Shown here in pieces: positions 21,129 through 30,960 of a stretch of 64,000 nucleotides of DNA. Below the pieces are notes generated by a model, which was not told where the DNA came from, did no database searches, and worked only from the letters and a program-made list of their open reading frames with translations. Source of the DNA: Fistulifera solaris (Eukaryota > Bacillariophyta > Bacillariophyceae > Naviculales > Stauroneidaceae); the NCBI GenBank assembly GCA_030295235.1, contig AP026173.1, forward strand, positions 310,001 through 374,000, read 5' to 3'. Position 1 is the stretch's first letter. Each line of letters begins with the position of its first letter. Both the position numbers and the translations under genes were made by a program.

Positions 21129-22622
21129 TCAAGCAAGCAAGCAACCGAACAATTTGTCAGTCGAATCTGACCGGATACGCGTATCATCACCACACAGGGA
21201 CAAATCAAGCTCATTGATCGACGCGTCGTCATCGGTAGTCAGCGACCTGAGCAACGAATTCGACGAGATATCGTCAATGCGAGGGTCGTTCGTTCGTTCC
21301 TGGACGCACTTCGGCGACATCGAAGTTCCACACTCGCAGTCATCATTAATGTTAAAGCCCAGCTCCAAAACGAGCAGCTCCAACGACTCGTGTGATTCCA
21401 AAGACGACAACTCCAACGCAGCTTCGCCCTCAGACTCAGAAACCTTGTGAACTTCATCGTGAAGCTCAGAAACATCATGTGGCACATTGCACGGATTTGC
21501 GACGGAAGGCTCTGACTTTTCGTCATCAACACCGGCAACATCGACATCAACATCCTCCGTGGCGTCTGATAGACTGACTCCTGCATACTTTGGCGTAAAA
21601 ATCGTCAATCATTTCGTCCGCGGCGAGTCCAAGTAGGCTACTGATATCATCAATATTGTCGTTCTCTTCAGCGAGCTCCGGAACACTAACGTCTTCGTCG
21701 CCGTCGCCGTCGTCGTCGTCATCATCATCATCTTCGATTGTGATGATTTCTGGCTGTTTCTCCTCGGTTGCAACTTCAACTCTAAGTCCCACTCCAACTG
21801 AATCTTCAACAGCAACACCACCGCTGCGGAGCTTAACAAAACTTCAGCTCCCAGTTCTGCGATCCAAGCGACTATCTGCGATGGCTTCATGCCGGTACTC
21901 TCGACAAGGCCGTCAATTGCAGTCCAGTCGGGAGAAGAATTGTAATCATTCTCCTTCATCCAGTCTATCAACTTGTCGATCTGCCATTTCTCTAGTCCCT
22001 TACTACTGGCTGAAACAGGACGCAGCTGATTGGTAGAAGAGGGGCCGTGGTTGCTGGCCGGCAAACAAGAAGCGACGGGATGATGAACTGCGTTCGTTGC
22101 GACGCGTGCTTTCTTCGGTCCTTTCCGGCTTTTCTTCGCAACATCATCATTCCTTTTCCGACCGAGAATACGGACGTTTTAGAAGCAGCAGAAACAGCCG
22201 TTTCACCTCCCATCACTGCAGCAACAGCAGCTACAGGATCAAGTGACGATGCTGCGGCCGAACCCGTAACGACACTCACCGACGCAGTACCCTTCGTCTG
22301 GAAGGAAGCCATATCACTCAGTTCCTTTCTCAAGATCTTGAAACTGTCGTCAAGGATCGCATCAATGGTCGTGAATTCACCGCGACGAACGACGCTATGC
22401 TCTGTGTGCTGCAAAGCCTTGGATTTGTCTCCAAAGCTAATTGCAATATTCACCGTCTCTTCGACAGAGAATTTGCTAGCAGGAACCCATTGCTTCGATT
22501 TCCACTGAGACCCAGTGCTCTTGGCGAATATCCTCCTTCTTTTCGAGTACTTTGTTAGCTAACGACACGAGGAGAGGCAACTCCTCGTGCCAAACGATAG
22601 GATTAATCTTGTTATCTTTCAT
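21129..22622 (-). CDS. Gene X, copy 2 (frame interrupted)
   Basis: Second copy of the X family. Start ATG 22622; stop 21129-21131 after RSDSTDKLFGCLLA. Domain order is as in copy 1: N-terminal helical region, basic cluster, HTH (EKWQIDKLIDWM, then KPSQIVAWIAEL), the EIITIEDDDD motif followed by a long Asp run, and an acidic tail. Compared with copies 3-5 it lacks about 84 bases in the tail, so the EATWDPLIAEFFDVMDADE segment is missing. Breaks occur near 22,130, 21,840 and 21,600. The 5' 1.6 kb is almost identical to the inverted copy 3, while the tail is clearly different, pointing to gene conversion. Confidence 0.5.
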
Positions 22623-23200
22623 TTTGTTTGCTTTGCGATGCTGCGGACACTTGACTTTGTCAATTGTACTATTTGTAAGCGATTTCAAACCTTCAAAACA
22701 TCAAAAGCAAGCACAAATGTGAGTAAAGACTTCATCTTTCATGAAAAGAGACAAAAGAGTCCGAAAGTAGACGTTAATAAAGATCTTCATGGTACGTAGT
22801 AACTTACCTTTCAACACGGCGATTCCTTCGAAAAGTGCGAACAAGCAGCGAAAATGTACAGCAGCGGTACGGCTTAGATACAGTATCGTCGTATTTGTAG
22901 CGTATGTTGTATAATAGTAACGTAGCCTTGGTAGTCCTCGCCACGTACGCATACGTGGTACTCAAATCACGTAGCAATAATACACCGCAGCAAGCTTTAA
23001 CCAAAAATCACACCATGGTGTCTTTTTCGCTCTGAAAGCGACGTAATATCCTCTGATATGCCTTTGCATCATCACTCATCAACTCTTTATCGTCCTGGGT
23101 ATCGAGTATCGGTGTGGACTGTCGCGCCTCGCATTCCTGAGGAGTGAAAGAACTCGCCGTTACCTCGCGCGCGCTCGAGTGGTGTTCCTGGTTCACCGCA
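22623..23200 (-). promoter_or_regulatory. Leader and promoter region of gene X2
   Basis: On the minus strand this contains the 62-codon open frame at 23008-23196, whose last 23 codons (MSDDAKAYQRIL onward) are conserved in all X copies. It also holds the 18-base palindrome CCACGTACGCATACGTGG at 22941-22958, a GTAAGT donor near 22,808 and an AG acceptor before the coding start. Sequence is identical, or nearly so, to 26,193-26,700 in the opposite orientation. Confidence 0.45.
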
Positions 23201-23317
23201 TCAAAAACAACTTATTTATCGTCAAACAAATCGTTAAAAGATGAAATTTACCCCGCTACCAAATTACTCTATTTCTTTTGATTAAGGGAAACAAAGCAAT
23301 TAACGAGTATGCGAAAA

Positions 23318-23400
23318 GCGGTATCGGAAACGTTCGGAAACGCCAAGACTGAATGGAAACGGTCAGATGAACGTTTCCATCATGAAAATGTTGGAAACGC
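23318..23400 (+). promoter_or_regulatory. LamG-B promoter with five GGAAACG elements
   Basis: GGAAACG occurs at 23326-23332, 23336-23342, 23355-23361 and 23393-23399. The complement lies at 23372-23378, so the third and fourth sites form an inverted pair. Order and spacing match copies A and C. The cluster ends about 60 bases before the start codon. Confidence 0.5.
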
Positions 23401-23460
23401 CAAGATTCAGGGGCACCTCTAAGCATTTTCTTCTCACAAAATTCGACAAACGTAAAAAGC

Positions 23461-25403
23461 ATGTCATCATACAAACCTCTCGAACAGTTCACCTTCACGC
23501 CTTGCCATCCTCTGCGCTTGGCGGCCTCGTCTAACAGCGAATCGTTACTCGGACTCTTGCAGCCTACCGCCGCTCCTCAAGGCCTGATGTGCCATGAAAG
23601 CACCGGAATCAAGCTCGGTAATCAACAAGCTACCAGCCTCCGCAGCACCCAGACTCTGGATGCGTTCCGCGATCATCTCAACAGCAATGAATGGTCCTTG
23701 TCGACTTGGATCACGGCGCCCGTTCCTCCGGCGGATGAAATTCCCTCATTGCAGCCCATTTGGACGTTCGGATCGGGCCAAGTCTCTCGCATGCTTCCGA
23801 CCGATGGAGGATGCGATGGATTCTCTTTGATGGTGGCGCAATTTGGAGCGAATCTCGTCGTTGCCTTTGAAGATGCGACACACTCCTGCCGCATGATTCG
23901 CATCGGACAGTACGAGTCGCAACACAATGTCTTCGTGTTTTTGACCATCACGACATCGGGATCCACGACGAACTTGTTTATGCAGGGAAAGCTGATCATG
24001 GAGAATATTCCCTACTCGGCGGATTTGACTCGTCTGCCCATGAATCAGACGATGCAACTGTTTCCTCAGATTGATGCGAGTGACTCCACCACTGTGCCGT
24101 TTCAAGGATCCATTCGGCAAATCTCATTCTTTGATCAGACTCTGACAACAACGCAAGTGCAGCAACTCTTTGAAGAAGGAGTTGGAGAAGCTGCGGTTGT
24201 TCCTTTTATTTGGAAGCACAAGCCTCGGAGGCTGTCGTGATCGAGCAAGATGCCCCGATCAGCGAGCCGACCTTGATTTGGGTGGGCGGAACCAACACGT
24301 CGACTACCACGTTGCCACTGTTCGTTGACATTGCAAGCATTCCGACAATGGGAGAGCTTTACACCGAAGGAATCAAGCTGTTGTCAGGCGCGAATAGCCT
24401 TCCCATTCCTGTGAACTCGACGGGTCTGTGGATTGAATACCGACGACCGTCGGATAATTTCTTCACGATGCCATCGACCAACGCTTACGGGGAGTCCCTG
24501 GAAATGCCCAACGAGTCGTTTCAGTATCGTGTTGTCGCATTGTGGGAGCAGCGTACACTCGCCGCGTCCGGACTTGTCACGCAAACGGTGAATATCCAGC
24601 ATGTGAATCATGCCCCAACATGGAACAACGTCAACGAAGCAATTGTGACGGTTGTTAACAGTATGCCGAGCTACAACTTCAGCTACCCGTCATTGATGGA
24701 TGATTCCGACTTGAACTTGCATCGCGTACGAGTTGACTTGACTGTCCAACACGGTCGCATCAGCCTAAACATTGAAACGCTCCACTTGGCTGACTTTGAC
24801 TTCTGCAACATGCGAAGTTACTCCGCCTGGCAGTGCACGAAAGATGGAGTTAACAAGAAGCTTAATTTCGTTTGTTGCCGTTCCTGGCGATGTCTCTGAC
24901 ATTTTGGCCGGTCTCTCTTACGAGGGATTCGTTGCTGGCAACGAAGATAAACTAGTCATGGATGTGTACGACGGAGTTGGAGGTCAGTGCTTAGATAAGC
25001 GAACATGAAGCCTGGAATAACAACTGGCGAACCGACAGCTCCTCTCAAGCTTCTACGGTGTTTCGAGGATGCTACCATGTTCAATCTAGCATCAAAATAC
25101 CATCAACAACAATCTCTGGGGAAAGCAAATCTGGCGGATCAAAATTACTGTCGTACATGAATCTGGACTTCAAGAACTTTGGCTCGGCCGACATTGTTTT
25201 CTGGGCCGTTTTCTTTCGCGGTCTGCTACTGCCTGTATCATCTCATTCGAGACTGCTGCCCTAACTGCCTCGCTCGCGGTGCCCGTGTCCAGCCTGATAA
25301 CCATGGAAGTCAAGACGAAACACAAAAGGCTGAGGTAGAAATTCAAGCCGAAATCGAAGTGAACGAGACAACTCCGCCGACCAATGCCGACGATCTCGTA
25401 TAG
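23461..25403 (+). pseudogene. LamG-like membrane protein, copy B, frameshifted
   Basis: Start ATG 23461, stop TAG 25401-25403, the same protein as copy A over its whole length. Four frame changes are visible: one base lost near 24,200, one gained near 24,862 (AAGAAGCTTAATTT against AAGAAGCGAATTT), two lost near 24,997, and one gained near 25,219. The change near 24,862 is also present in copy C, so it was inherited and is not a read error. Without repair the product stops at about 260 residues, with no membrane anchor. The DNA remains over 95% identical to copy A by eye, so duplication or conversion was recent. Confidence 0.65.
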
Positions 25404-25680
25404 CACTGCTGTCGCACAGAGTGCACGCATAACATAAAACAGATAAAGGAATAAAAGATTAGAAAAGAAAAAATATTGCAATGAAAAGTATTTTTAGTAG
25501 CACCGCTGTCGCACACGATGCACGCATCACATGCTGTGGTAACAACTCCCCAAAATGTTGATTTTTTTGCAATGACCGCTCCTAAAGAAGTCTTCAATCG
25601 GAGCGAACAAATAATGACATAAAGTCAACATGCTCATGATCAGTTAAGTTATGTAGTATCTTTGTGAAGTTTCAATCTTC
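25404..25680. other. 3' flank of LamG-B with a short tandem duplication
   Basis: The segment 'tagcactgctgtcgcac..gtgcacgcat' at about 25,400-25,432 recurs at 25,497-25,530. The same doubled arrangement follows copy C (61,107 and 61,211) but not copy A. It is a shared derived mark of B and C. Confidence 0.5.
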
Positions 25681-25684
25681 GGGA

Positions 25685-25960
25685 CAACGCTTCTATCAAT
25701 GAAATTTTGGCTAAGTGTACACACATTCGACCGACGGCTAGGACTAAGCAAATCTTGAGTTTTTCTTTCTATGGTATCCTTCCAGCGACACTTGCTTCAC
25801 TCTTTGGCAGATTTCTGAGGCTCATGCGGCGAGCTTGAAAGTCAAATGTATTACTGCAAGACAAATCTCATGGTATTGTTGCCCAGGGTGCCAAAGCTTC
25901 CACGTCATGAAATGGCGTGCGGCAAAATAGATCAACGGGATATCCAAGTAAAATGTGAAT
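25685..25960 (-). pseudogene. Seryl-tRNA synthetase relic B
   Basis: Antisense to the plus strand, this region matches the 3' part of the SerRS gene (about 10,060-10,310). Shared landmarks are 'cgagcttgaaagtca', 'ctgaggctcatgc' (the FQARRMSLR coding region) and 'tgttactgcaaga' (SSCSNTG). Many substitutions and indels prevent translation. Its position, converging on LamG-B, mirrors module A. Confidence 0.65.
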
Positions 25961-26192
25961 CATCGTCGATAGTACTCGTCGGAACCTTGCATATCGTGCG
26001 CAAGTTGCAGATCTCGTAATGTACGCGACATTCAGAAGACGACGAGCGATCGAAGCAGCGCCAAACCGCGAGACACTGGACATGATTCATGCGTTTGCGA
26101 CGCATTCAGCTTTCTAAGACACAATACATATCCATGCGACCACGAGAAGGAATGAAACGATCCAGAAAGACAGTACGATAAGGGGCTGAACG

Positions 26193-26770
26193 GTGATGAA
26201 CAGTGAACACCACTCGAGCGCGCGCGAGGTAACGGCGAGTTCTTTCACTCCTCAGGAATGCGAGGCGCGACAGTCCACACCGATACTCGATACCCAGGAC
26301 GATAAAGAGTTGATGAGTGATGATGCAAAGGCATATCAGAGGATATTACGTCGCTTTCAGAGCGAAAAAGACACCATGGTGTGATTTTTGGTTAAAGCTT
26401 GCTGCGGTGTATTATTGCTACGTGATTTGAGTACCACGTATGCGTACGTGGCGAGGACTACCAAGGCTACGTTACTATTATACAACATACGCTACAAATA
26501 CGACGATACTGTATCTAAGCCGTACCGCTGCTGTACATTTTCGCTGCTTGTTCGCACTTTTCGAAGGAATCGCCGTGTTGAAAGGTAAGTTACTACGTAC
26601 CATGAAGATCTTTATTAACGTCTACTTTCGGACTCTTTTGTCTCTTTTTCATGAAAGATGAAGTCTTTACTCACATTTGTGCTTGCTTTTGATGTTTTGA
26701 AGGTTTGAAATCGCTTACAAATAGTACAATTGACAAAGTCAAGTGTCCGCAGCATCGCAAAGCAAACAAA
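26193..26770 (+). promoter_or_regulatory. Leader and promoter region of gene X3
   Basis: Contains the 62-codon frame 26193-26384, whose final 23 codons start at ATG 26313 (MSDDAKAYQRIL). Then follow the palindrome CCACGTATGCGTACGTGG at 26434-26451, a leader exon, donor GTAAGT at about 26,586 and acceptor AG at about 26,702. Splicing across this intron keeps an open frame (from the ATG at 26440) into the X coding sequence, but copy 5 has a 7-base insertion there. The first ATG of the main exon, 26771, is the safer start. Confidence 0.45.
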
Positions 26771-28525
26771 ATGAAAGATAACAAGATTAATCCTATCGTT
26801 TGGCACGAGGAGTTGCCTCTCCTCGTGTCGTTAGCTAACAAAGTACTCGAAAAGAAGGAGGATATTCGCAAGAGCACTGGGTCTCAGTGGAAATCGAAGC
26901 AATGGGTTCCTGCTAGCAAATTCTCTGTCGAAGAGACGGTGAATATTGCAATTAGCTTTGGAGACAAATCCAAGGCTTTGCAGCACACAGAGCATAGCGT
27001 CGTTCGTCGCGGTGAATTCACGACCATTGATGCGATCCTTGACGACAGTTTCAAGATCTTGAGAAAGGAACTGAGTGATATGGCTTCCTTCCAGACGAAG
27101 GGTACTGCGTCGGTGAGTGTCGTTACGGGTTCGGCCGCAGCATCGTCACTTGATCCTGTAGCTGCTGTTGCTGCAGTGATGGGGAGGTGAAACGGCTGTT
27201 TCTGCTGCTTCTAAACGTCCGTATTCTCGGTCGAAAAGGAATGATGATGTTGCGAAGAAAAGCCGGAAAGGACCGAAGAAAGCACGCGTCGCAACGAACG
27301 CAGTTCATCATCCCGTCGCTTCTTGTTTGCCGGCCAGCAACCACGGCCCCTCTTCTACCAATCAGCTGCGTCCTGTTTCAGCCAGTAGTAAGGGACTAGA
27401 GAAATGGCAGATCGACAAGTTGATAGACTGGATGAAGGAGAATGATTACAATTCTTCTCCCGACTGGACTGCAATTGACGGCCTTGTCGAGAGTACCGGC
27501 ATGAAGCCATCGCGAGATAGTCGCTTGGATCGCAGAACTGGGAGCGAAGTTTTGTTAAGCTCCGCAGCGGTGGTGTTGCTGTTGAAGATTCAGTTGGAGT
27601 GGGACTTAGAGTTGAAGTTGCAACCGAGGGAGAAACAGCCAGAAATCATCACAATCGAAGATGATGATGATGACGACGACGACGGCGACGACGACGAAGA
27701 CGTTAGTGTTCGGAGCTCGCTGAAGAGAACGACAATATTGATGATATCAGTAGCCTACTTGGACTCGCCGCGGACGAAATGATTGACGATTTTTACGCAA
27801 AGTATGCAGGAGTCAGTCTATCAGACGCCCACGGAGGATGTTGATGTCGATGTTGCCGGTGTTGATGATGATGAAGCTACCTGGGATCCGTTCATTGCAG
27901 AGTTCTTCGGACGTGATGGACGCAGATGAGTTAGATGTTGTTCATGACGAAAAGTCAGAGCCCTCCGTCAGCAAAAGCCGTGCAAGGGGCAACAAGATGC
28001 TTGCGAAGCTCACAGTAATGCCCGCAATACATTTGAGTCCGAGGGTGAAGCGGCGTTGGAATCGTCGTGTTTGGAATCACTCGAGTCATTAGAGCTGCTC
28101 GTTTTGGAGCTTGGCTTCAATTTTGATGATGACTGCGAGTGTGGAACTTCGATTTTGTCTGCGTCGTCCAGGAAGGAACGAAGGACCCGTGCATTGACGG
28201 AAATTCATCAAATTTGTTGCTTGGACAGTTGACTTCCGATGAAGATGCGTTGATCAAAGAGCTTGCCTTGTCCCTGTCTGGTGTTGACGAGGATCTTTCC
28301 AGCCCATCCACTCGTGATTCGGTCATCTCCATGATTCGGTGTTCGACTTTCTTCCATAGTTTCGATTTACTTCCATCCGTATTCGTTTCGTATTATTTGT
28401 GTTCCTCCATTGAATCGTTGCTGTTTGCTATTCCGCTGAAGTTACCTCACTATCGCGAGAGAAGCTTTTTCTTTCAAGTGTTACTTTATAATTTTAAAAT
28501 TGAGTTTGCATCGTTTACTTATTGA
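26771..28525 (+). CDS. Gene X, copy 3, mosaic with an altered C-terminus
   Basis: Start ATG 26771 (MKDNKINPIVWHEELP). The N-terminal region to the basic cluster is well preserved; breaks occur near 27,185 (lost base in the GGAGGTGAAA context), near 27,510 within the HTH, and in the tail. The 5' part, to about 27,860, is nearly identical to inverted copy 2. The 3' part follows copy 4, including KDPCIDG and LTSDEDALIKEL. Near 28,315 about 60 bases are missing compared with copy 4. This removes the usual RSDSTDS end, so the frame runs into a hydrophobic tail ending at 28525. That product is probably not functional at its C-terminus. Confidence 0.45.
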
Positions 28526-28613
28526 CTTACGTCTTAATTTGTATTGTAGTCCACGATAATTGCAGCGTCTCAGAGTTAATGATTCTCTATAAACATGACT
28601 CTGTATTTTTTGT

Positions 28614-29392
28614 CTACCCCCGACTGTTGCGCTGGTTCATATCTGACCAGATACCTGACTGCCCCAGTTCCACTGCCTCTGTAGCTGACAAGCGTTGTCG
28701 CCGCTTACGCCTACTTTGTAACAGTTCGACCGAACGCCTACTGGAAATACGAATCAGAAACAGAATAAAGCCAGTCACCCACCACCCACGACCTAATCCA
28801 GCGGCCAGACCGATCAAAATCCACGCCAACATCCATCCGAGGGCCAATAAAATCGCCAACTCAGTTCCATCACAACACCAAGTTACAAACGCGGCTTGAA
28901 TCTGGTGCCTCCTTGAATGAGATGGCATATTGAGTAATCGAGCCGCTCTCCGATGCCGCGCATTGGTTTGTAACGTAATGAACGCATGCCACAATAGCTC
29001 GAAAATATTCTCTTTTCGGAATTCCGCAGGTAAAGGAACATCTTTTCGAGCCTGAAAATTCATGTGATATCGTGCGATTTCCGCTTCATCTTCGTCATCG
29101 TCCCAGTCGCTGTCTAAAAACTGTCAATACTGGCACTGCCCGAAGATTTTGAATGAATTTGATGCAGCCCCACATGCGCCTCTTCCGCAGTCTCTCCTCC
29201 TTCCTTCCAGGGTCGATCACGAAATATGCCTTCCTTATCATCTGTGTAACTCTCGTTTTCAAGTTCCTCATTCTCGGCATTCACAGTGCTTGTATTGTTG
29301 TTGGCGTTCTCCTCGGGCGAAGGAGACGACTCCTCGTCGAGAACGAGCGGCTGATACGCTTCGATTCCGGGCATTTTTTCGATCCTATGCAA
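28614..29392 (-). CDS. Unrecognised two-helix membrane protein (one frameshift)
   Basis: Start at 29392 (MHRIEKMPGIEAYQPL; a second ATG six codons on would also serve). The N-terminal 90 residues are acidic and Glu/Asn-rich. At the A-run 29116-29120 one extra base is needed to continue SFLDSDWDDDEDEAEIARYH and then MNFQARKDVPLP. The C-terminal half has a basic region, two closely spaced hydrophobic helices (TELAILLALGWMLAWILIGL and WWVTGFILFLIRI) and an Arg-rich tail. Total about 259 residues. I do not recognise the family. A decayed partial copy lies at 58,065-58,375 downstream of X4, so this gene is part of the duplicated block. Confidence 0.55.
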
Positions 29393-29749
29393 CTAGTCGG
29401 AAAGTTCGGCTTTTTACACAAGATCACGAAGAAAATAATAATAAGATAACAAATAATCAAATGGCTGCATTCGATCGACCGCTCTCGCGTCGTCGTTTAT
29501 TCGTTTTACTGGTAGCAATGATGATGCGACATGTCTACCACGAATTAAAATTCAGCATCAGTCACTAACTTTATCCTTATTAGGTTAGTATCACGCGCGA
29601 TCAAGCGCTTTTCTGTTTTCTTTTATTTTATTGCTTCCGAATGAATGCATTATTCCTCGCATTTGACATTAACAACACGACTTTCATGCGCACTCCCCGC
29701 AAACATTCGAGTCTTTCACTGCTCAAAGGAGACGGCTATACTGCAACAA

Positions 29750-30730
29750 ATGAAAACACAAAGCTGGTCGCAATTATTTCGGGCGCCGTTTCAAGCTGCT
29801 AGTGCCCCCAACAAGCCCCCGACACTCGATGACATTCCCGATCTGATCGATCAAATCATGCTGCATTCGAATAGTGAAACGCGAGCCGCCGCTGCAAAGC
29901 GAATTTACGAGTTATGCGATGTAGCGCACAAAGAAAATCGTGTTCCTATGGTTTGTAGCGCAAAGTACGATGTCTTGACGCCCTTGGCAAAGTGTTTGAC
30001 CCAGGATAGTGGAAAGGGACGTCACTTAGCTTGCTTGGCTTTAAACAACCTTTCGGTTCCACCAGAGAATCGACATGCCATGGCTCTCGGACCTGCTTCG
30101 AAAGACGTGATTGGGGCACTTTGTAGAGTAATCGCCGAAGACAAACACGAATCGTATATATGCTGCATTTGCCTTATGAATCTTTCTTTCCTCGAGGCAA
30201 GTATCACGTCCATCTTGCAGTATTCGCCTCCTCTCGATGACAAAGCTTTGAGTCCTCTGGATAATCCGAACTCTCTTCTTCGCGTCCTGGAAAAACTTCT
30301 TGCAAACGCGCCTGATGTGCCCAAGTCCGAATCCGGCAAATCAGAAACGGACAAATTACTAGCAGCTGCAGTCCCCAAGGCAAGTTCAAGCAAATCGGAA
30401 GCGGTGCGCTGGACTTGTGGTTCGTTGAAAAATTTAGCAAAAAGTGAGGAGAATGCAGCTTTGATTGGAAAGACGAACATTCCGAAGTACGTCGTGGAAA
30501 ATATCCGTGCCGCTACAGATCCTCCATCCCAATGGAAGTCCAATAGCCTGGAGGATTATGCTCTTTCCCTTATTCTCCATCTCGCTCAATGGCCAGTCTG
30601 TCATGAAACTCTCATTCGAGTTGGCGCTGAAGATGCTATCAAGCCTGTGGCGTCCATGAATGACCCAAGAGGTATTGAAGCCAAAACGGTTTGCGCTCTA
30701 CTGGAGGCGAAAAAGATGCGCTTGCGATGA
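29750..30730 (+). CDS. Armadillo-like repeat protein, truncated paralogue
   Basis: The protein of 326 residues from ATG 29750 is helical with ARM-like repeats (RHLACLALNNLSVPPENRHA; SYICCICLMNLSFLEA). It is paralogous to the longer gene at 35,166 over its whole length. Compared with that gene it has a short insertion (near residues 200-215) and loses alignment at its end, AKKMRLR, where an A-run change has led to an early TGA. About 225 C-terminal residues are missing. Earlier ATGs (29645) would add an unmatched N-terminus. Function unknown; ARM folds usually bind proteins. It may be a pseudogene. Confidence 0.6.
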   Translation: MKTQSWSQLFRAPFQAASAPNKPPTLDDIPDLIDQIMLHSNSETRAAAAKRIYELCDVAHKENRVPMVCSAKYDVLTPLAKCLTQDSGKGRHLACLALNNLSVPPENRHAMALGPASKDVIGALCRVIAEDKHESYICCICLMNLSFLEASITSILQYSPPLDDKALSPLDNPNSLLRVLEKLLANAPDVPKSESGKSETDKLLAAAVPKASSSKSEAVRWTCGSLKNLAKSEENAALIGKTNIPKYVVENIRAATDPPSQWKSNSLEDYALSLILHLAQWPVCHETLIRVGAEDAIKPVASMNDPRGIEAKTVCALLEAKKMRLR

Positions 30731-30960
30731 TCTTTTGTTGAGACAACAACAAACGAAAAAGAATATCTGGAATTTTCATAAGTTATCTATTGCAACCCGA
30801 CGTATCGGATTACGTCGACCGGCTTACGCAATGTTGGCCGTAGCTGATAAATAATGTAAAATGTTAATGGCAGGATCGACTCAAGTTTAGAAAAAGAGTG
30901 TTTTCGCACATCAACAAAATAGCTCAAAATGAGATTTATTTCTTGAAGCAGAAGCAATAC

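Larger units (their letters stand above)
21560..27870. repeat. Large inverted repeat: arms of about 1.6 kb around a 3-kb spacer
   Basis: The left arm (about 21,560-23,187) and right arm (about 26,204-27,870) are reverse complements with only scattered differences. They cover the promoter and 5' two thirds of genes X2 and X3. The spacer holds LamG copy B and a SerRS relic. Beyond the arms, the X tails diverge sharply. Confidence 0.65.

Noticed and set aside
26440-26586. Leader exon of gene X as coding sequence in frame with the main exon
   Set aside because: Although splicing keeps the frame in X3, copy 5 has a 7-base insertion and copy 1 has other changes. Translation from the later ATG is more consistent.
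27655-27710. GAT/GAC trinucleotide microsatellite
   Set aside because: It is the Asp run of gene X after the EIITIE motif, in frame and shared by all copies, so it is coding low complexity.
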